Shown here piece after piece: positions 56,242-64,000 of a DNA stretch of 64,000 nucleotides (positions are counted from its first letter, which is position 1; each line of letters begins with the position of its first letter). The translations under genes and the position numbers were made by a program. Source of the stretch: Azoarcus sp. DN11 (lineage in GTDB: Bacteria; Pseudomonadota; Gammaproteobacteria; Burkholderiales; Rhodocyclaceae); NCBI RefSeq assembly GCF_003628555.1, contig NZ_CP021731.1, positions 1,798,001-1,862,000 on the forward strand, read 5' to 3'. Under the pieces are notes generated by a model. It did no database searches. It was not told the origin of the DNA and saw nothing but the letters and a program-made list of their open reading frames with translations.

Positions 56242-57012
56242 ATGAAAAGCGTGCACATTTCCGAACTCGCATGGCCGGAATACGATGCGCTGGTCCGCGA
56301 CGGCCGGACTCCGGTGCTGATTCCGGTCGGTGCCCTCGAGCAGCACGGCCCGCACATGTCGATGAACCCGGACGTGCTGCTCCCGACTGCGATTTCCGAG
56401 CGCGTCGCTGACCGCATCGGCGCGCTCGTCGCACCTCCGATCGCCTACGGCTACAAATCGCAGCAGAAGAGTGGTGGCGGAAACCACATGCCGGGCACCA
56501 CGAGTCTGGATGGCCTGACCGTAACCTCGACGATCCGCGACGTCCTGAAGGAACTTGCACGTCATGGCGTGCGGCGGACGGTTCTCGTCAATGGCCATTA
56601 CGAGAATTCGGCATTCATTGTCGAAGGGGTCGATCTGGCCCAGCGCGAATTACGCTGGGATGGCATCCGCGATTTCTCTACCGTGGTTCTCTCGTATTGG
56701 GATTTCGTCACGCAGGAGGCGATCGACGCCATCTACCAGGGCGAGTTTCCGGGCTGGGCGGTCGAGCACGGCGGGGTGCTGGAAACCTCGTTGATGCTCC
56801 ATCTGCATCCGCACCTGGTCGATATGGAGAAGGTCTGCGATCACGCGCCGGCGCAATTTCCCCCGTACGACTTCTTCCCGATCAAGCCCGAATGGACACC
56901 TGCATCCGGTTGCCTGTCGTCGGCGAAACGCGCGAGCGCGCAGCATGGCGAGACGCTGCTGAAGGTTTGCGTTGACGGCATCAGCCGCGAACTGGCACGC
57001 GCGTTCGACTGA
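56242..57012 (+). CDS. Creatininase (creatinine amidohydrolase)
   Basis: A protein of 256 residues closely matching true creatininases, not just the broad creatininase superfamily. It shows VGALEQHGPHMSMNPDVLLP with metal ligands, YGYKSQQKSGGGNHMPGTTS, the NGHYENSAFIVEGVDLAQREL segment, and EHGGVLETSLMLHLHP. It hydrolyses creatinine to creatine in the cytoplasm. It is followed by an NCS1 permease 118 bases on. No creatinase (creatine to sarcosine and urea) is visible in the window. Confidence 0.9.
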   Translation: MKSVHISELAWPEYDALVRDGRTPVLIPVGALEQHGPHMSMNPDVLLPTAISERVADRIGALVAPPIAYGYKSQQKSGGGNHMPGTTSLDGLTVTSTIRDVLKELARHGVRRTVLVNGHYENSAFIVEGVDLAQRELRWDGIRDFSTVVLSYWDFVTQEAIDAIYQGEFPGWAVEHGGVLETSLMLHLHPHLVDMEKVCDHAPAQFPPYDFFPIKPEWTPASGCLSSAKRASAQHGETLLKVCVDGISRELARAFD

Positions 57013-57130
57013 ATGCTGGCGACCGTTTCGTATCAAGGAGGTTCCGACCGAAATTCATAGGTATCAGGAATGCCGCGGGCGTCGCCCAGACTTACCCCGC
57101 GAGTTATAAGAATTATTGGAGACATGCAAA

Positions 57131-58612
57131 ATGAGTAACCATGGAAGCGACGCCGCTGACCTTGAAGAGATGCTGCAACCGATCCCCGAGCATCGGCGAA
57201 CCAAATCCGTTTGGGGGCAATTCTGGATCTGGTCGGGGGCAAACGTTGCGCCCATCAACTGGATTCTGGGCGCACTCGGGATAAACCTCGGACTCTCGCT
57301 CGCGGACACGATCACCGTCCTTGTGGCCGGCAACCTGCTTGGAATGCTTGGCTTTGGCGCCTTTGTGTTGCTTGGGCAGCGAACCGGCGTCACCGGAATG
57401 GTGCTTTCGCGTGCCGCGTTCGGTCGGCATGGGGCCTACCTCCCGGCCGCCATTCAGGCATTGCTCGCAGTCGGCTGGTCGGCGGTGAATACCTGGATCA
57501 TTCTCGATCTGGTGATGGCACTCTTCGGCCAACTTGGCTGGGTCGATCCGACCGCGGAAAATTTCTGGTGGCGTCTGTCGACGGCAGCGATCATCATGAC
57601 CACCCAAGTCGTCATTTGCTACATCGGGTATCGGGCCATTGCCGCCTTCGAAAAATGGACCGTTCCGCCTACGGTGCTGGTGCTTGTGGCAATGAGCGTC
57701 GTTGCCTGGACCCAGTTCGATATCAACTGGGCATACGCAGGACCCGAAGGCAAGGTGCTGGCCGGCATGCCGCGACTCGCGGCCATGAGTGCCGTGATGA
57801 CCGCCATCGGCATTGGCTGGGGAATCGGCTGGTTCACGTATGCACCGGACTATTCGCGCTTTGTGTCGACCACTGTGTGCAAGACGCGCCTTTATCTTGC
57901 CAGTACGCTCGGTCAATTCATCCCCGTGGTGTGGTTGGGCGTGCTGGGCGCGACCCTGGCAACGAAGAGTGGAAGCGCCGACCCCGGCGCACTGATCGTC
58001 TCCAATTTCGGGGTGCTCGCGATCCCTGTGCTGGCGCTCGTCATTCACGGCCCGATTGCCACCAACATCATCAACCTCTATACATTCGGCGTGGCGGCTC
58101 AGGCCATGGATATCAAGATCTCCAGGCACAAGCTGTCGATCATGGTCGGCGTCTTCGCAATGTTGGCGGTCATGTTCTTCATGAAACAGGACAACTTCGC
58201 ACACGCGCTTGATGCGTGGCTGATCTCCATCGTGGCATGGGTTGCCGCCTGGGGCGGCATCATGGGGGTGCATTGCTTCGTGTTTGAACGCAATACCAGG
58301 AATTTCGACTTCCTCTTCGAGGGGCCGGAATCCCGGCACATGCGAAAATTCAATCCGGCGGCGATGGTGGCGTTCTTTGGCGGTCTGGGATGCACGTATC
58401 TGTTCATGTACGGAATCATTCCGCTGTTTCAAGGCCCCTTTGCCGTGGCAATGGGTGGAGTCGATCTTTCCTGGCTCGCCGGCGGCGCAAACTCTGCAAT
58501 TCTCTACTATGTGTTGGGCCGTCGGTACGCGCTGCGTTACTCACAAGGGGCAAGGGCACGAGCAGCGAAGGGACACGTAGCGGGGGTACAACTGGCAAGG
58601 GGCAGAGCCTGA
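57131..58612 (+). CDS. NCS1-family permease (cytosine/purine/hydantoin type)
   Basis: A protein of 493 residues with about 12 membrane segments and the NCS1 start region VWGQFWIWSGANVAPINWILGA and SRAAFGRHGAYLPAAIQALL. The family imports nucleobases, hydantoins or related cyclic compounds with H+ or Na+. Its position after creatininase suggests creatinine import, which is inferred. The ATG at 57131 has GGAG nine bases upstream. The last 25 residues are basic and low in complexity. The gene is followed by a strong terminator. Confidence 0.88.
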   Translation: MSNHGSDAADLEEMLQPIPEHRRTKSVWGQFWIWSGANVAPINWILGALGINLGLSLADTITVLVAGNLLGMLGFGAFVLLGQRTGVTGMVLSRAAFGRHGAYLPAAIQALLAVGWSAVNTWIILDLVMALFGQLGWVDPTAENFWWRLSTAAIIMTTQVVICYIGYRAIAAFEKWTVPPTVLVLVAMSVVAWTQFDINWAYAGPEGKVLAGMPRLAAMSAVMTAIGIGWGIGWFTYAPDYSRFVSTTVCKTRLYLASTLGQFIPVVWLGVLGATLATKSGSADPGALIVSNFGVLAIPVLALVIHGPIATNIINLYTFGVAAQAMDIKISRHKLSIMVGVFAMLAVMFFMKQDNFAHALDAWLISIVAWVAAWGGIMGVHCFVFERNTRNFDFLFEGPESRHMRKFNPAAMVAFFGGLGCTYLFMYGIIPLFQGPFAVAMGGVDLSWLAGGANSAILYYVLGRRYALRYSQGARARAAKGHVAGVQLARGRA

Positions 58613-58767
58613 GTCGCAATACCTTTGCTGTCGAGGCGATGAACGTATCGAAGCACGCCTGAGCGCGATGGACTGAGATCGTGGGCCGGTGGGCGTTCGC
58701 GGAGCAGCGAGCGACATCGGGCCCATAACCCGAAGGAGATTCGCGCCCGCAATACGCTGGCGAACGG

Positions 58768-58818
58768 AATCGGCCCTGGCCGCGTCTTCAACGACGCGGC
58801 CAGGGCCGATTTTCTTTT
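58768..58818 (+). terminator. Rho-independent terminator after the permease gene
   Basis: A 19-base perfect stem (58768-58786 with 58793-58811) with a six-base loop, followed by TTTCTTTT. It lies 155 bases after the permease stop and would end that transcript. Confidence 0.85.
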
Positions 58819-59196
58819 ACGCCGCATTCGTCGCGGCGAATTTCAATTGCAATAAAACCTCTGCATTTCGGCACGGAATTCCCTTATTTGCGCGTTTTCG
58901 ACATTTCCTTCGATGTCGGCAGCACGACAAGGCTTGTCGATATCAGGAAATGCGCCCGCGCGGCACGTTTCCATACTTGCCTCCACCTGATTCCGGAAAG
59001 TACAGCAGGAAAATCAAAGCGGAGCAGGCGGGGGCGCCGCACGCGCCCGGAAAATCTCGTCGAAGAGGAGGGACCTGCGCAGATCGATTTGTGTGTCGGG
59101 CAGCAAGAAAAATATCCGGATGGCCATTTGAGAGCTGCAAGAGCAGTCACGCCCCGGAAAGCAAAACAATGAAATTCAGACCAAAGGAAAAAACAG
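58819..59196. other. Intergenic region upstream of the outer-membrane channel gene
   Basis: About 378 bases without a coding frame I can support. The first 80 bases are unusually AT-rich and probably hold the promoter of the channel gene, but no clear -35/-10 pair was found. AAAGGAAAA precedes the start at 59197. Confidence 0.4.
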
Positions 59197-60030
59197 ATGA
59201 AGAGCAAGGTGATTGGACGGAGGTCCGGCGCTGCCTTGATTGCCGGGTGCTGTGTGGCTTTGGGGATGGCCACGGGGAAGAGTGCCTTCGCGACAGAAAG
59301 CTGGCAGAACACGAACGTGACGGTCGGCTATACGACCGAATCCAAGTTCGATCCGGTTTTCGGCACCGGCACGGCCGACGAGAAAATGACGACCGTGCGC
59401 CTCGAGCATTTTGGCGTGCATGAGTATGGCGACAATTATTTCTTTGCTGACACCTACTACGGCAAGGACGTTGGAAGCTTCAATGGATTCGGCGCGGGCT
59501 CGTTCGGCGAGCAGACCAGGAATCAGTATTTTCTGGTGTGGAATCCGCGCCTGAGCCTTTCCAAAATCACCGGTGCGAATGTCTCGTTCGGGATCATCCA
59601 GGACGTGTATCTCGCAGCGCGCCTCGAACGGGGCTCCTATGCGAACTTCCGCGCAAACAATTTCGGTATCGCGTTCGACCTGAAACTGCCCGGTTTCAGC
59701 TTCTTCGAAACCGATTTCTACACGCGCGGCGCGCGCTTCACCGGCGACGAAGGGAAGACCATCCGCACCCTGTTCTGGCGCACGTTTGCCATGCTGCCGT
59801 TCGAAGTAGCGGGGCTGAAATTCACCTGGTCGCCGCTGCTGCTGGTGAATTTCAACAATAAGGAGCGCGACAACACGGTCTTCGTCCAGCCCGACCTGTG
59901 GCTGAAACTCAACAAGCATTTCGACGTCGGCTACCGCCACGAGTACGCCACCTACAGCAAGACGGCGGGCGAGGGCGGCGGCACGTACTCGCGCACGACT
60001 CCGACGCTGCTGGTGCGCTGGAACTTCTGA
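59197..60030 (+). CDS. Tsx-like nucleoside-specific channel, outer membrane
   Basis: A protein of 277 residues with a signal peptide (RRSGAALIAGCCVALGMATG..AFA, cleaved near residue 32) and the alternating beta-strand pattern of a 12-strand barrel, ending in the outer-membrane signature LLVRWNF. It resembles the Tsx-channel family: WQNTNVTVGY near the mature start, YFFADTYYGKDVG and YRHEYATYS. It probably lets a small nucleoside-like or cyclic compound into the periplasm. It precedes a Pot-type importer by about 150 bases. The substrate is inferred from neighbouring creatininase and permease. Confidence 0.75.
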   Translation: MKSKVIGRRSGAALIAGCCVALGMATGKSAFATESWQNTNVTVGYTTESKFDPVFGTGTADEKMTTVRLEHFGVHEYGDNYFFADTYYGKDVGSFNGFGAGSFGEQTRNQYFLVWNPRLSLSKITGANVSFGIIQDVYLAARLERGSYANFRANNFGIAFDLKLPGFSFFETDFYTRGARFTGDEGKTIRTLFWRTFAMLPFEVAGLKFTWSPLLLVNFNNKERDNTVFVQPDLWLKLNKHFDVGYRHEYATYSKTAGEGGGTYSRTTPTLLVRWNF

Positions 60031-60178
60031 TTTTCCTTCTGCCGCAACCGGCGCGACGGTCATCTGACAGGGTGTCCGCGGCCGGTTGCGGGTGTGTTCG
60101 CGGTGTTTCGCCGGCGAGGCAAGACAGCTGCCCGAGCAGCCGCAGCCTGCCGATTCGTTCGTACCAAAGGAGATCGAA

Positions 60179-61336
60179 ATGAAAGAGGAAGACAAGTCTC
60201 TGCAGTCGCCGTTCCGCCGCCGCTTTCTCCAGGGCAGCACTGCACTGGCTGCGGGCAGTGCACTGCCGCTGTCGCTGACGGCCGCAAACAGCTGGGCGCA
60301 GTCGTCGGGCGGGCAGCCGCGCACGCTGACGATGCTGGCGTGGTACGGCCACGCCGAGCCGGACATCGTTGTCGAGTTCGAGGCGAAGTACAACGTCAAG
60401 GTGAAGCCAAAGTACTACACCGGCGGTGACAACATGCTGGCGCTGATCTCGCAGTCACCGGCCGGCACCTATGACCTGATCCTGTCCGACGCGGAGTACG
60501 TGCCGCAGCTGCGCAAGGCGGGCTACCTCGAGCGCCTCGACGCGAAGGACTACGCGTTCGACGACTATTTCCCCGAGTTCCAGAAGTTCCCGGGGCACTG
60601 GGACGGCAACGACCTCTACGCGGTGATGGTCCGCTTCGGCTTCCTCGGCGTCGCGTACAACACCGAGGCGGTTCCCGAGAGCAAGGCGCGCTCGTTCAAG
60701 GTGTATTGGGATCCGGCGTACAAGGGCAAGGTCGGGCACTTCGACTGGTATCTGCCGAACATGGGGGAGATCAGCCTGTATGCCGGCCACAAGGCGCCCT
60801 ACAAGCTGGAAAAGGATCAGTTCGCGAAGCTCAAGGCCGTCATGAAGTCCCTGCGTCCGCAGGTGGCGGGCTTCTTCGACTACGGCGGCACCTTCAGCGG
60901 CCTGAAGAACGGGCAGCTGCAACTCGTGTGCGGCATCGGCGACTGGATCACCGGCACGCTGGCGCGCTCGGGCGCCAAGGTGAGCTCGGTCGTGCCGGAT
61001 GAGGGCGGCCTGCAATGGACCGAGTCGCTGTCGATCGGCAAGGGGTCGCGCAACCGTGATCTCGCCAACGCCTTCATCCAGTACATCACGTCGGCGCAGG
61101 GCCAAGTGAAGTCCGCGAAGATGGCCGCCTATCCGGCACTCATCCCGAACCGCAAGGGTTGGGAATTGCTGGGGCAGAGCGACGCGGCCGAGGCGCGCCG
61201 CCAGGGCATGGTGCTGCAAGGGCACAACGTGATGGACGACATCCGCTCTGGGAAGATCACGTTCCGTCAGCTGCCCGTGCAGCAGAGCATCGAGGACTGG
61301 AACGACTTCTGGTCCGAGTACAAGGAAAAGGCCTGA
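60179..61336 (+). CDS. Spermidine/putrescine-type ABC transporter, periplasmic binding protein
   Basis: A protein of 385 residues of the PotD/PotF family. A twin-arginine-like signal (FRRRFLQGSTALAAGSALPL) is followed by LTMLAWYGHAEPDIVVEFEA and a GGDNMLALISQSPAGTYDLI segment. The family binds polyamines, but its members also bind other small cations and amidino compounds. The ATG at 60179 was chosen with AAAGGAG eight bases upstream. It leads a gene set for two permeases and an ATPase. Confidence 0.88.
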   Translation: MKEEDKSLQSPFRRRFLQGSTALAAGSALPLSLTAANSWAQSSGGQPRTLTMLAWYGHAEPDIVVEFEAKYNVKVKPKYYTGGDNMLALISQSPAGTYDLILSDAEYVPQLRKAGYLERLDAKDYAFDDYFPEFQKFPGHWDGNDLYAVMVRFGFLGVAYNTEAVPESKARSFKVYWDPAYKGKVGHFDWYLPNMGEISLYAGHKAPYKLEKDQFAKLKAVMKSLRPQVAGFFDYGGTFSGLKNGQLQLVCGIGDWITGTLARSGAKVSSVVPDEGGLQWTESLSIGKGSRNRDLANAFIQYITSAQGQVKSAKMAAYPALIPNRKGWELLGQSDAAEARRQGMVLQGHNVMDDIRSGKITFRQLPVQQSIEDWNDFWSEYKEKA

Positions 61337-61394
61337 GCCTTCCCGCAACGCCGGGTGGGCCACTGTCCGCCCGGCGCCATTCCGGAGCATCCCC

Positions 61395-62234
61395 ATGTCG
61401 AACACCAGCCGTCGGCGGTGGCCGCTGCTGCTGCCTCCCCTGCTGTGGCAGTTGACGTTCTTCCTGCTGCCGCTGCTTTTCCTCTTCGTCATTTCGTTCT
61501 GGAGCGTCGTGAATTTCCGGCTGGAACCGGACATGACCCTGAAGAACTGGGACTTCATGCTGAGCCGCAGCTCCTTCTGGTCGGCCTACGGCCATACCTG
61601 GGCGCTGGCGCTCGGCGCGGCGGTCGTCACGACCGGCTGTTCCTTTCCCGCTGCCTGCAGCCTGGCGTTCACGGTGTCGGAGCGCACGCGCAGGCTCGCG
61701 CTGATGTTCCTGGTGGTGCCGTTCTTCACCAGCTACCTCGTGCGCGTGTACTCGTGGCAGGCCTTTCTCGCCGACAACGGCATCGTCAATGCGCTGCTTG
61801 CGGTCTTCGGCATCGACGGGTTGCCGATGCTGAACTCCAACTTCGGTTCGCTCGTCGGCTACGTCACGTTGGCGCTGCCGCTCGTGACGCTGGTGCAGAC
61901 GATGGGCCTGGCGCAGATCGACCGCAACCTGATCGAGGCCGCGCACAACCTGCGCGCCGGGCCGGTGCGCACGCTGTTCGAGGTGATCATGCCGCTGGCA
62001 AAACCCTCGCTCGTCGTCGGCGCGCTGTTCGCCTTCATCCTCGCCTTCGGCGATTTCGTCGCGCCGACCTACCTCGGCGGCGGTGCGCCGCCGACGCTGA
62101 GCAACCTGATCATCGACACGACCAAATCCGGCCAGCAGTGGCCGCGCGCGGCGGTCGTCGCGATCGTGATGATCCTGACCCTCGTCCTCACCTCCCTCGC
62201 GGCGGTGCGGCTTGCCTACGGGAGGCGCAAATGA
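61395..62234 (+). CDS. Pot-type ABC transporter permease (PotB/PotH-like)
   Basis: A protein of 279 residues with six membrane segments. The family coupling loop, consensus EAA---G, is visible as LIEAAHNLRAGPVRTLFEVI near residue 178. It forms one half of the transmembrane channel. It starts 58 bases after the binding-protein gene and overlaps the next permease gene by four bases. Confidence 0.9.
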   Translation: MSNTSRRRWPLLLPPLLWQLTFFLLPLLFLFVISFWSVVNFRLEPDMTLKNWDFMLSRSSFWSAYGHTWALALGAAVVTTGCSFPAACSLAFTVSERTRRLALMFLVVPFFTSYLVRVYSWQAFLADNGIVNALLAVFGIDGLPMLNSNFGSLVGYVTLALPLVTLVQTMGLAQIDRNLIEAAHNLRAGPVRTLFEVIMPLAKPSLVVGALFAFILAFGDFVAPTYLGGGAPPTLSNLIIDTTKSGQQWPRAAVVAIVMILTLVLTSLAAVRLAYGRRK

Positions 62235-63100
62235 TGTCGGGAAATGGGATGCTGAAAACCGGCCGGTGGTTCGGGTGGGCCTACACGGGCTACACCTTCC
62301 TCTTCATCCTGGCGCCGATCGCCGCCAGCCTGGTGTTCTCGTTCAACGCGGACCGCTTCCCGTCGCTGCCGCTGAAGGGATTCACGACGGACTGGTACGG
62401 CGGCACCTTCACCGATCCGCTCGTGATCGAGGCCTTCCAGCGCAGCGTGATGGTGTCGATCCCAGTGGCGCTGCTGTCGACGATCCTCGGCTTCTGCGCG
62501 GCCTACTGCGATTTCCGCTTCGAGTTCCGCGGCAAGTCGCTGTTCGGCCTGCTGATGCTGCTGCCGCCGACGATTCCCGCCGTCATCATGGGCCTGGGGA
62601 TGCTGTCCTACCTGTCGCGCATCAACCTCGCCGGCGAAGTGTGGGCCGTGCTGATCAGCCATGTCGTGATCGCGCTGCCGTTCGCGATGGCGATGATCCG
62701 GCTGCGTCTCGCGCAGATGGACAGCGCGCTCGAAGAAGCGTCGTGGAACCTGCGCGCCTCGCCGGCGCAGACGCTGTGGCACGTCGTCCTGCCGTTCTGC
62801 AAGCAGAGCCTGGTCGCCGCCTTCCTGATCACCGCCGCGGTGTCCTTCGACGAGTTCGCCGTCGCGTGGTTCGTGTCGGGCCTGAACGAGACGGTGCCGG
62901 TGCGCGTGCTGGTGTTCCTGCAGGGGCAGGTCAGCCCGGTGATCAACGCGATCGGCACGGCGGTATTCACGTCCTCGATCCTCCTCGTCGCGATCGGCAT
63001 GGGATTTTCCGGCATGGGCAAGGCGAAACGCGCCGCCGCCGACTCCCCGGTGCAGCCTGCGGGCGGCGCGCTGGTAACCAACAACGGTTTGTCTTTGTGA
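62231..63100 (+). CDS. Pot-type ABC transporter permease (PotC/PotI-like)
   Basis: A protein of 289 residues with six membrane segments and the coupling-loop motif in LEEASWNLRASPAQTLWHVV near residue 172. It is the second permease subunit. The ATGA overlap with the upstream permease gene shows coupled translation. The C-terminal about 25 residues are Ala/Gly-rich. It is followed after eight bases by the ATPase gene. Confidence 0.9.
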   Translation: MMSGNGMLKTGRWFGWAYTGYTFLFILAPIAASLVFSFNADRFPSLPLKGFTTDWYGGTFTDPLVIEAFQRSVMVSIPVALLSTILGFCAAYCDFRFEFRGKSLFGLLMLLPPTIPAVIMGLGMLSYLSRINLAGEVWAVLISHVVIALPFAMAMIRLRLAQMDSALEEASWNLRASPAQTLWHVVLPFCKQSLVAAFLITAAVSFDEFAVAWFVSGLNETVPVRVLVFLQGQVSPVINAIGTAVFTSSILLVAIGMGFSGMGKAKRAAADSPVQPAGGALVTNNGLSL

Positions 63101-63108
63101 GAACGACT

Positions 63109-64000
63109 ATGACTCAAGCACTGGTAGAGATCGATCGCGTATCGAAGAGATTCGGCGACTACACGGCGGTCACCGAGACCTCGTTCAGCATCGGGCAGGG
63201 CGAGTTCCTGGCGATCATGGGCTCGAGCGGCTGCGGCAAGACGACCATGCTGCGCATGCTGGCGGGGCTCGAGGAGCCTTCGGCGGGCGAGATCCGCCTC
63301 GAGGGGTGCTCGCAGAAGGGCTTGCCGCCGTGGCGGCGCGAGTTGCCGCTGGTGTGGCAGAGCCTCGCGCTGTTCCCCTTCCTGAGCGTGCTCGACAACG
63401 TCGGCTTCGGCCTCAAGATGCGCGGCGTCGCGAAGGCCGAGCGCGACCGGCGTTCGCTCGCGTGGCTGCACAAGCTCGAGCTCGGCGAGTTCGCGAGCCG
63501 CAACGTGATGCAGCTCTCGGGCGGCCAGCGGCAGCGCGTCGCGCTGGCGCGCGCCCTCGTCACCGAGCCCAAGGTGCTGCTGCTCGACGAGCCGCTGAGC
63601 GCGCTCGACGCCCACCTCAGCGTGCGCATGCAGGCGCTGCTGCGCTCCCTGCAGCGCGAACTGGGCATCACCTTCGTGTATGTCACGCACAGCCAGACCG
63701 AAGCCTTCTCGATGGCCGACCGGGTCGTGATCATGAGCCGCGGCAAGGTGGAGCAGATCGGCTCGCCGCAGGCGATCTACCGCCATCCCGCGAACCGTTT
63801 CGTTGCCGAGTTCATCGGCAACGTCACGATCCTGCGCGGGAGCGTCGCCGACGCCGGCGATCAGGCCATCCGCCTCAACACCGCCACGGGCGGGATGACG
63901 GTGTCGCGCGGCAATTTTGCCGGGGCGCACGGCGCGCAGGCGGACTTCTACGTCAATGCCGACCAGATCGCGATCGGCGACGAGGCCCGGCACGAGAACC
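63109..64000 (+). CDS. Pot-type ABC transporter ATP-binding protein (cut by window end)
   Basis: 297 codons are visible, with no stop before the window end; the family's usual length is about 350-380. Walker A is GSSGCGKTTMLRMLAG, the signature is MQLSGGQRQRVALARAL and Walker B is PKVLLLDEPLSALDAHLS. The H-loop histidine is in FVYVTHSQTEAFSMAD. A TOBE-type regulatory domain has begun (IRLNTATGGMTVSRG). It completes the importer begun at 60179. The order binding protein, permease, permease, ATPase differs from the E. coli potABCD order. Confidence 0.92.
   Translation, partial: MTQALVEIDRVSKRFGDYTAVTETSFSIGQGEFLAIMGSSGCGKTTMLRMLAGLEEPSAGEIRLEGCSQKGLPPWRRELPLVWQSLALFPFLSVLDNVGFGLKMRGVAKAERDRRSLAWLHKLELGEFASRNVMQLSGGQRQRVALARALVTEPKVLLLDEPLSALDAHLSVRMQALLRSLQRELGITFVYVTHSQTEAFSMADRVVIMSRGKVEQIGSPQAIYRHPANRFVAEFIGNVTILRGSVADAGDQAIRLNTATGGMTVSRGNFAGAHGAQADFYVNADQIAIGDEARHEN

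Overview
This high-GC window reads as chromosomal DNA of a free-living diazotrophic, denitrifying, aromatic-degrading betaproteobacterium of the Azoarcus/Aromatoleum/Thauera type (Rhodocyclales). The assignment is an inference from gene content: Mo-nitrogenase genes with an oxygen-sensitive type NifA and no NifL in view, DraT/DraG, clade-I NosZ, a gentisate pathway and strong sigma-54 promoters. No database search was possible.

Layout. 1-771: the right part of an IS110-family element, ending at the start of a PPK2-type polyphosphate kinase gene. 778-8432: ppk2, a GT39-type membrane glycosyltransferase, a GH17-GT2 beta-glucan synthase (minus strand), a small possible membrane protein, an M14-like metallohydrolase and an alpha/beta hydrolase. 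8544-12182: nosZ (minus strand; reading frame broken at a nine-base homopolymer) and a divergent MocR-type regulator. 12284-13033: a TauE/SafE permease.

13107-34853 is a compact nif island: nifV-nifW; a ferredoxin with fixABCX; nifA; an uncharacterised gene plus an FmdB-like zinc-ribbon gene on the minus strand; nifB-nifZ-nifT; draT-draG on the minus strand; and nifHDK-nifEN-nifX with two NifX-associated genes, a nif ferredoxin and nifQ. Six sigma-54 (-24/-12) promoters and five TGT-N10-ACA NifA sites can be read directly. Together they indicate one NifA/RpoN regulon, with NifA also driving its own gene. FixABCX and the ferredoxins supply electrons, NifB/E/N/X/V/Q make FeMo-co, NifW/Z/T assist maturation, and DraT/DraG switch NifH off and on at Arg101. 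The island ends at a bidirectional terminator and an initiator tRNA-Met.

35185-42681: housekeeping and accessory genes (acyltransferase, Tim44-like protein, NhaR-like regulator, YihY/BrkB protein), then a tightly coupled MoxR ATPase / VWA protein / DUF364 operon. 42678-52675: a LysR regulator diverging from a complete 3-hydroxybenzoate-gentisate operon (gentisate dioxygenase, fumarylpyruvate hydrolase, 3-hydroxybenzoate 6-hydroxylase, maleylpyruvate isomerase), continued by a Liv-type ABC importer and a hemerythrin protein. 52709-54378: a CBS-domain protein and two related small secreted proteins of unknown function. 54518-64000: a GlxA-type regulator, a small membrane protein, creatininase, an NCS1 permease, a Tsx-like outer-membrane channel and a Pot-type ABC importer cut by the window end. 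This last region looks like uptake and first-step breakdown of creatinine or a related cyclic nitrogen compound.
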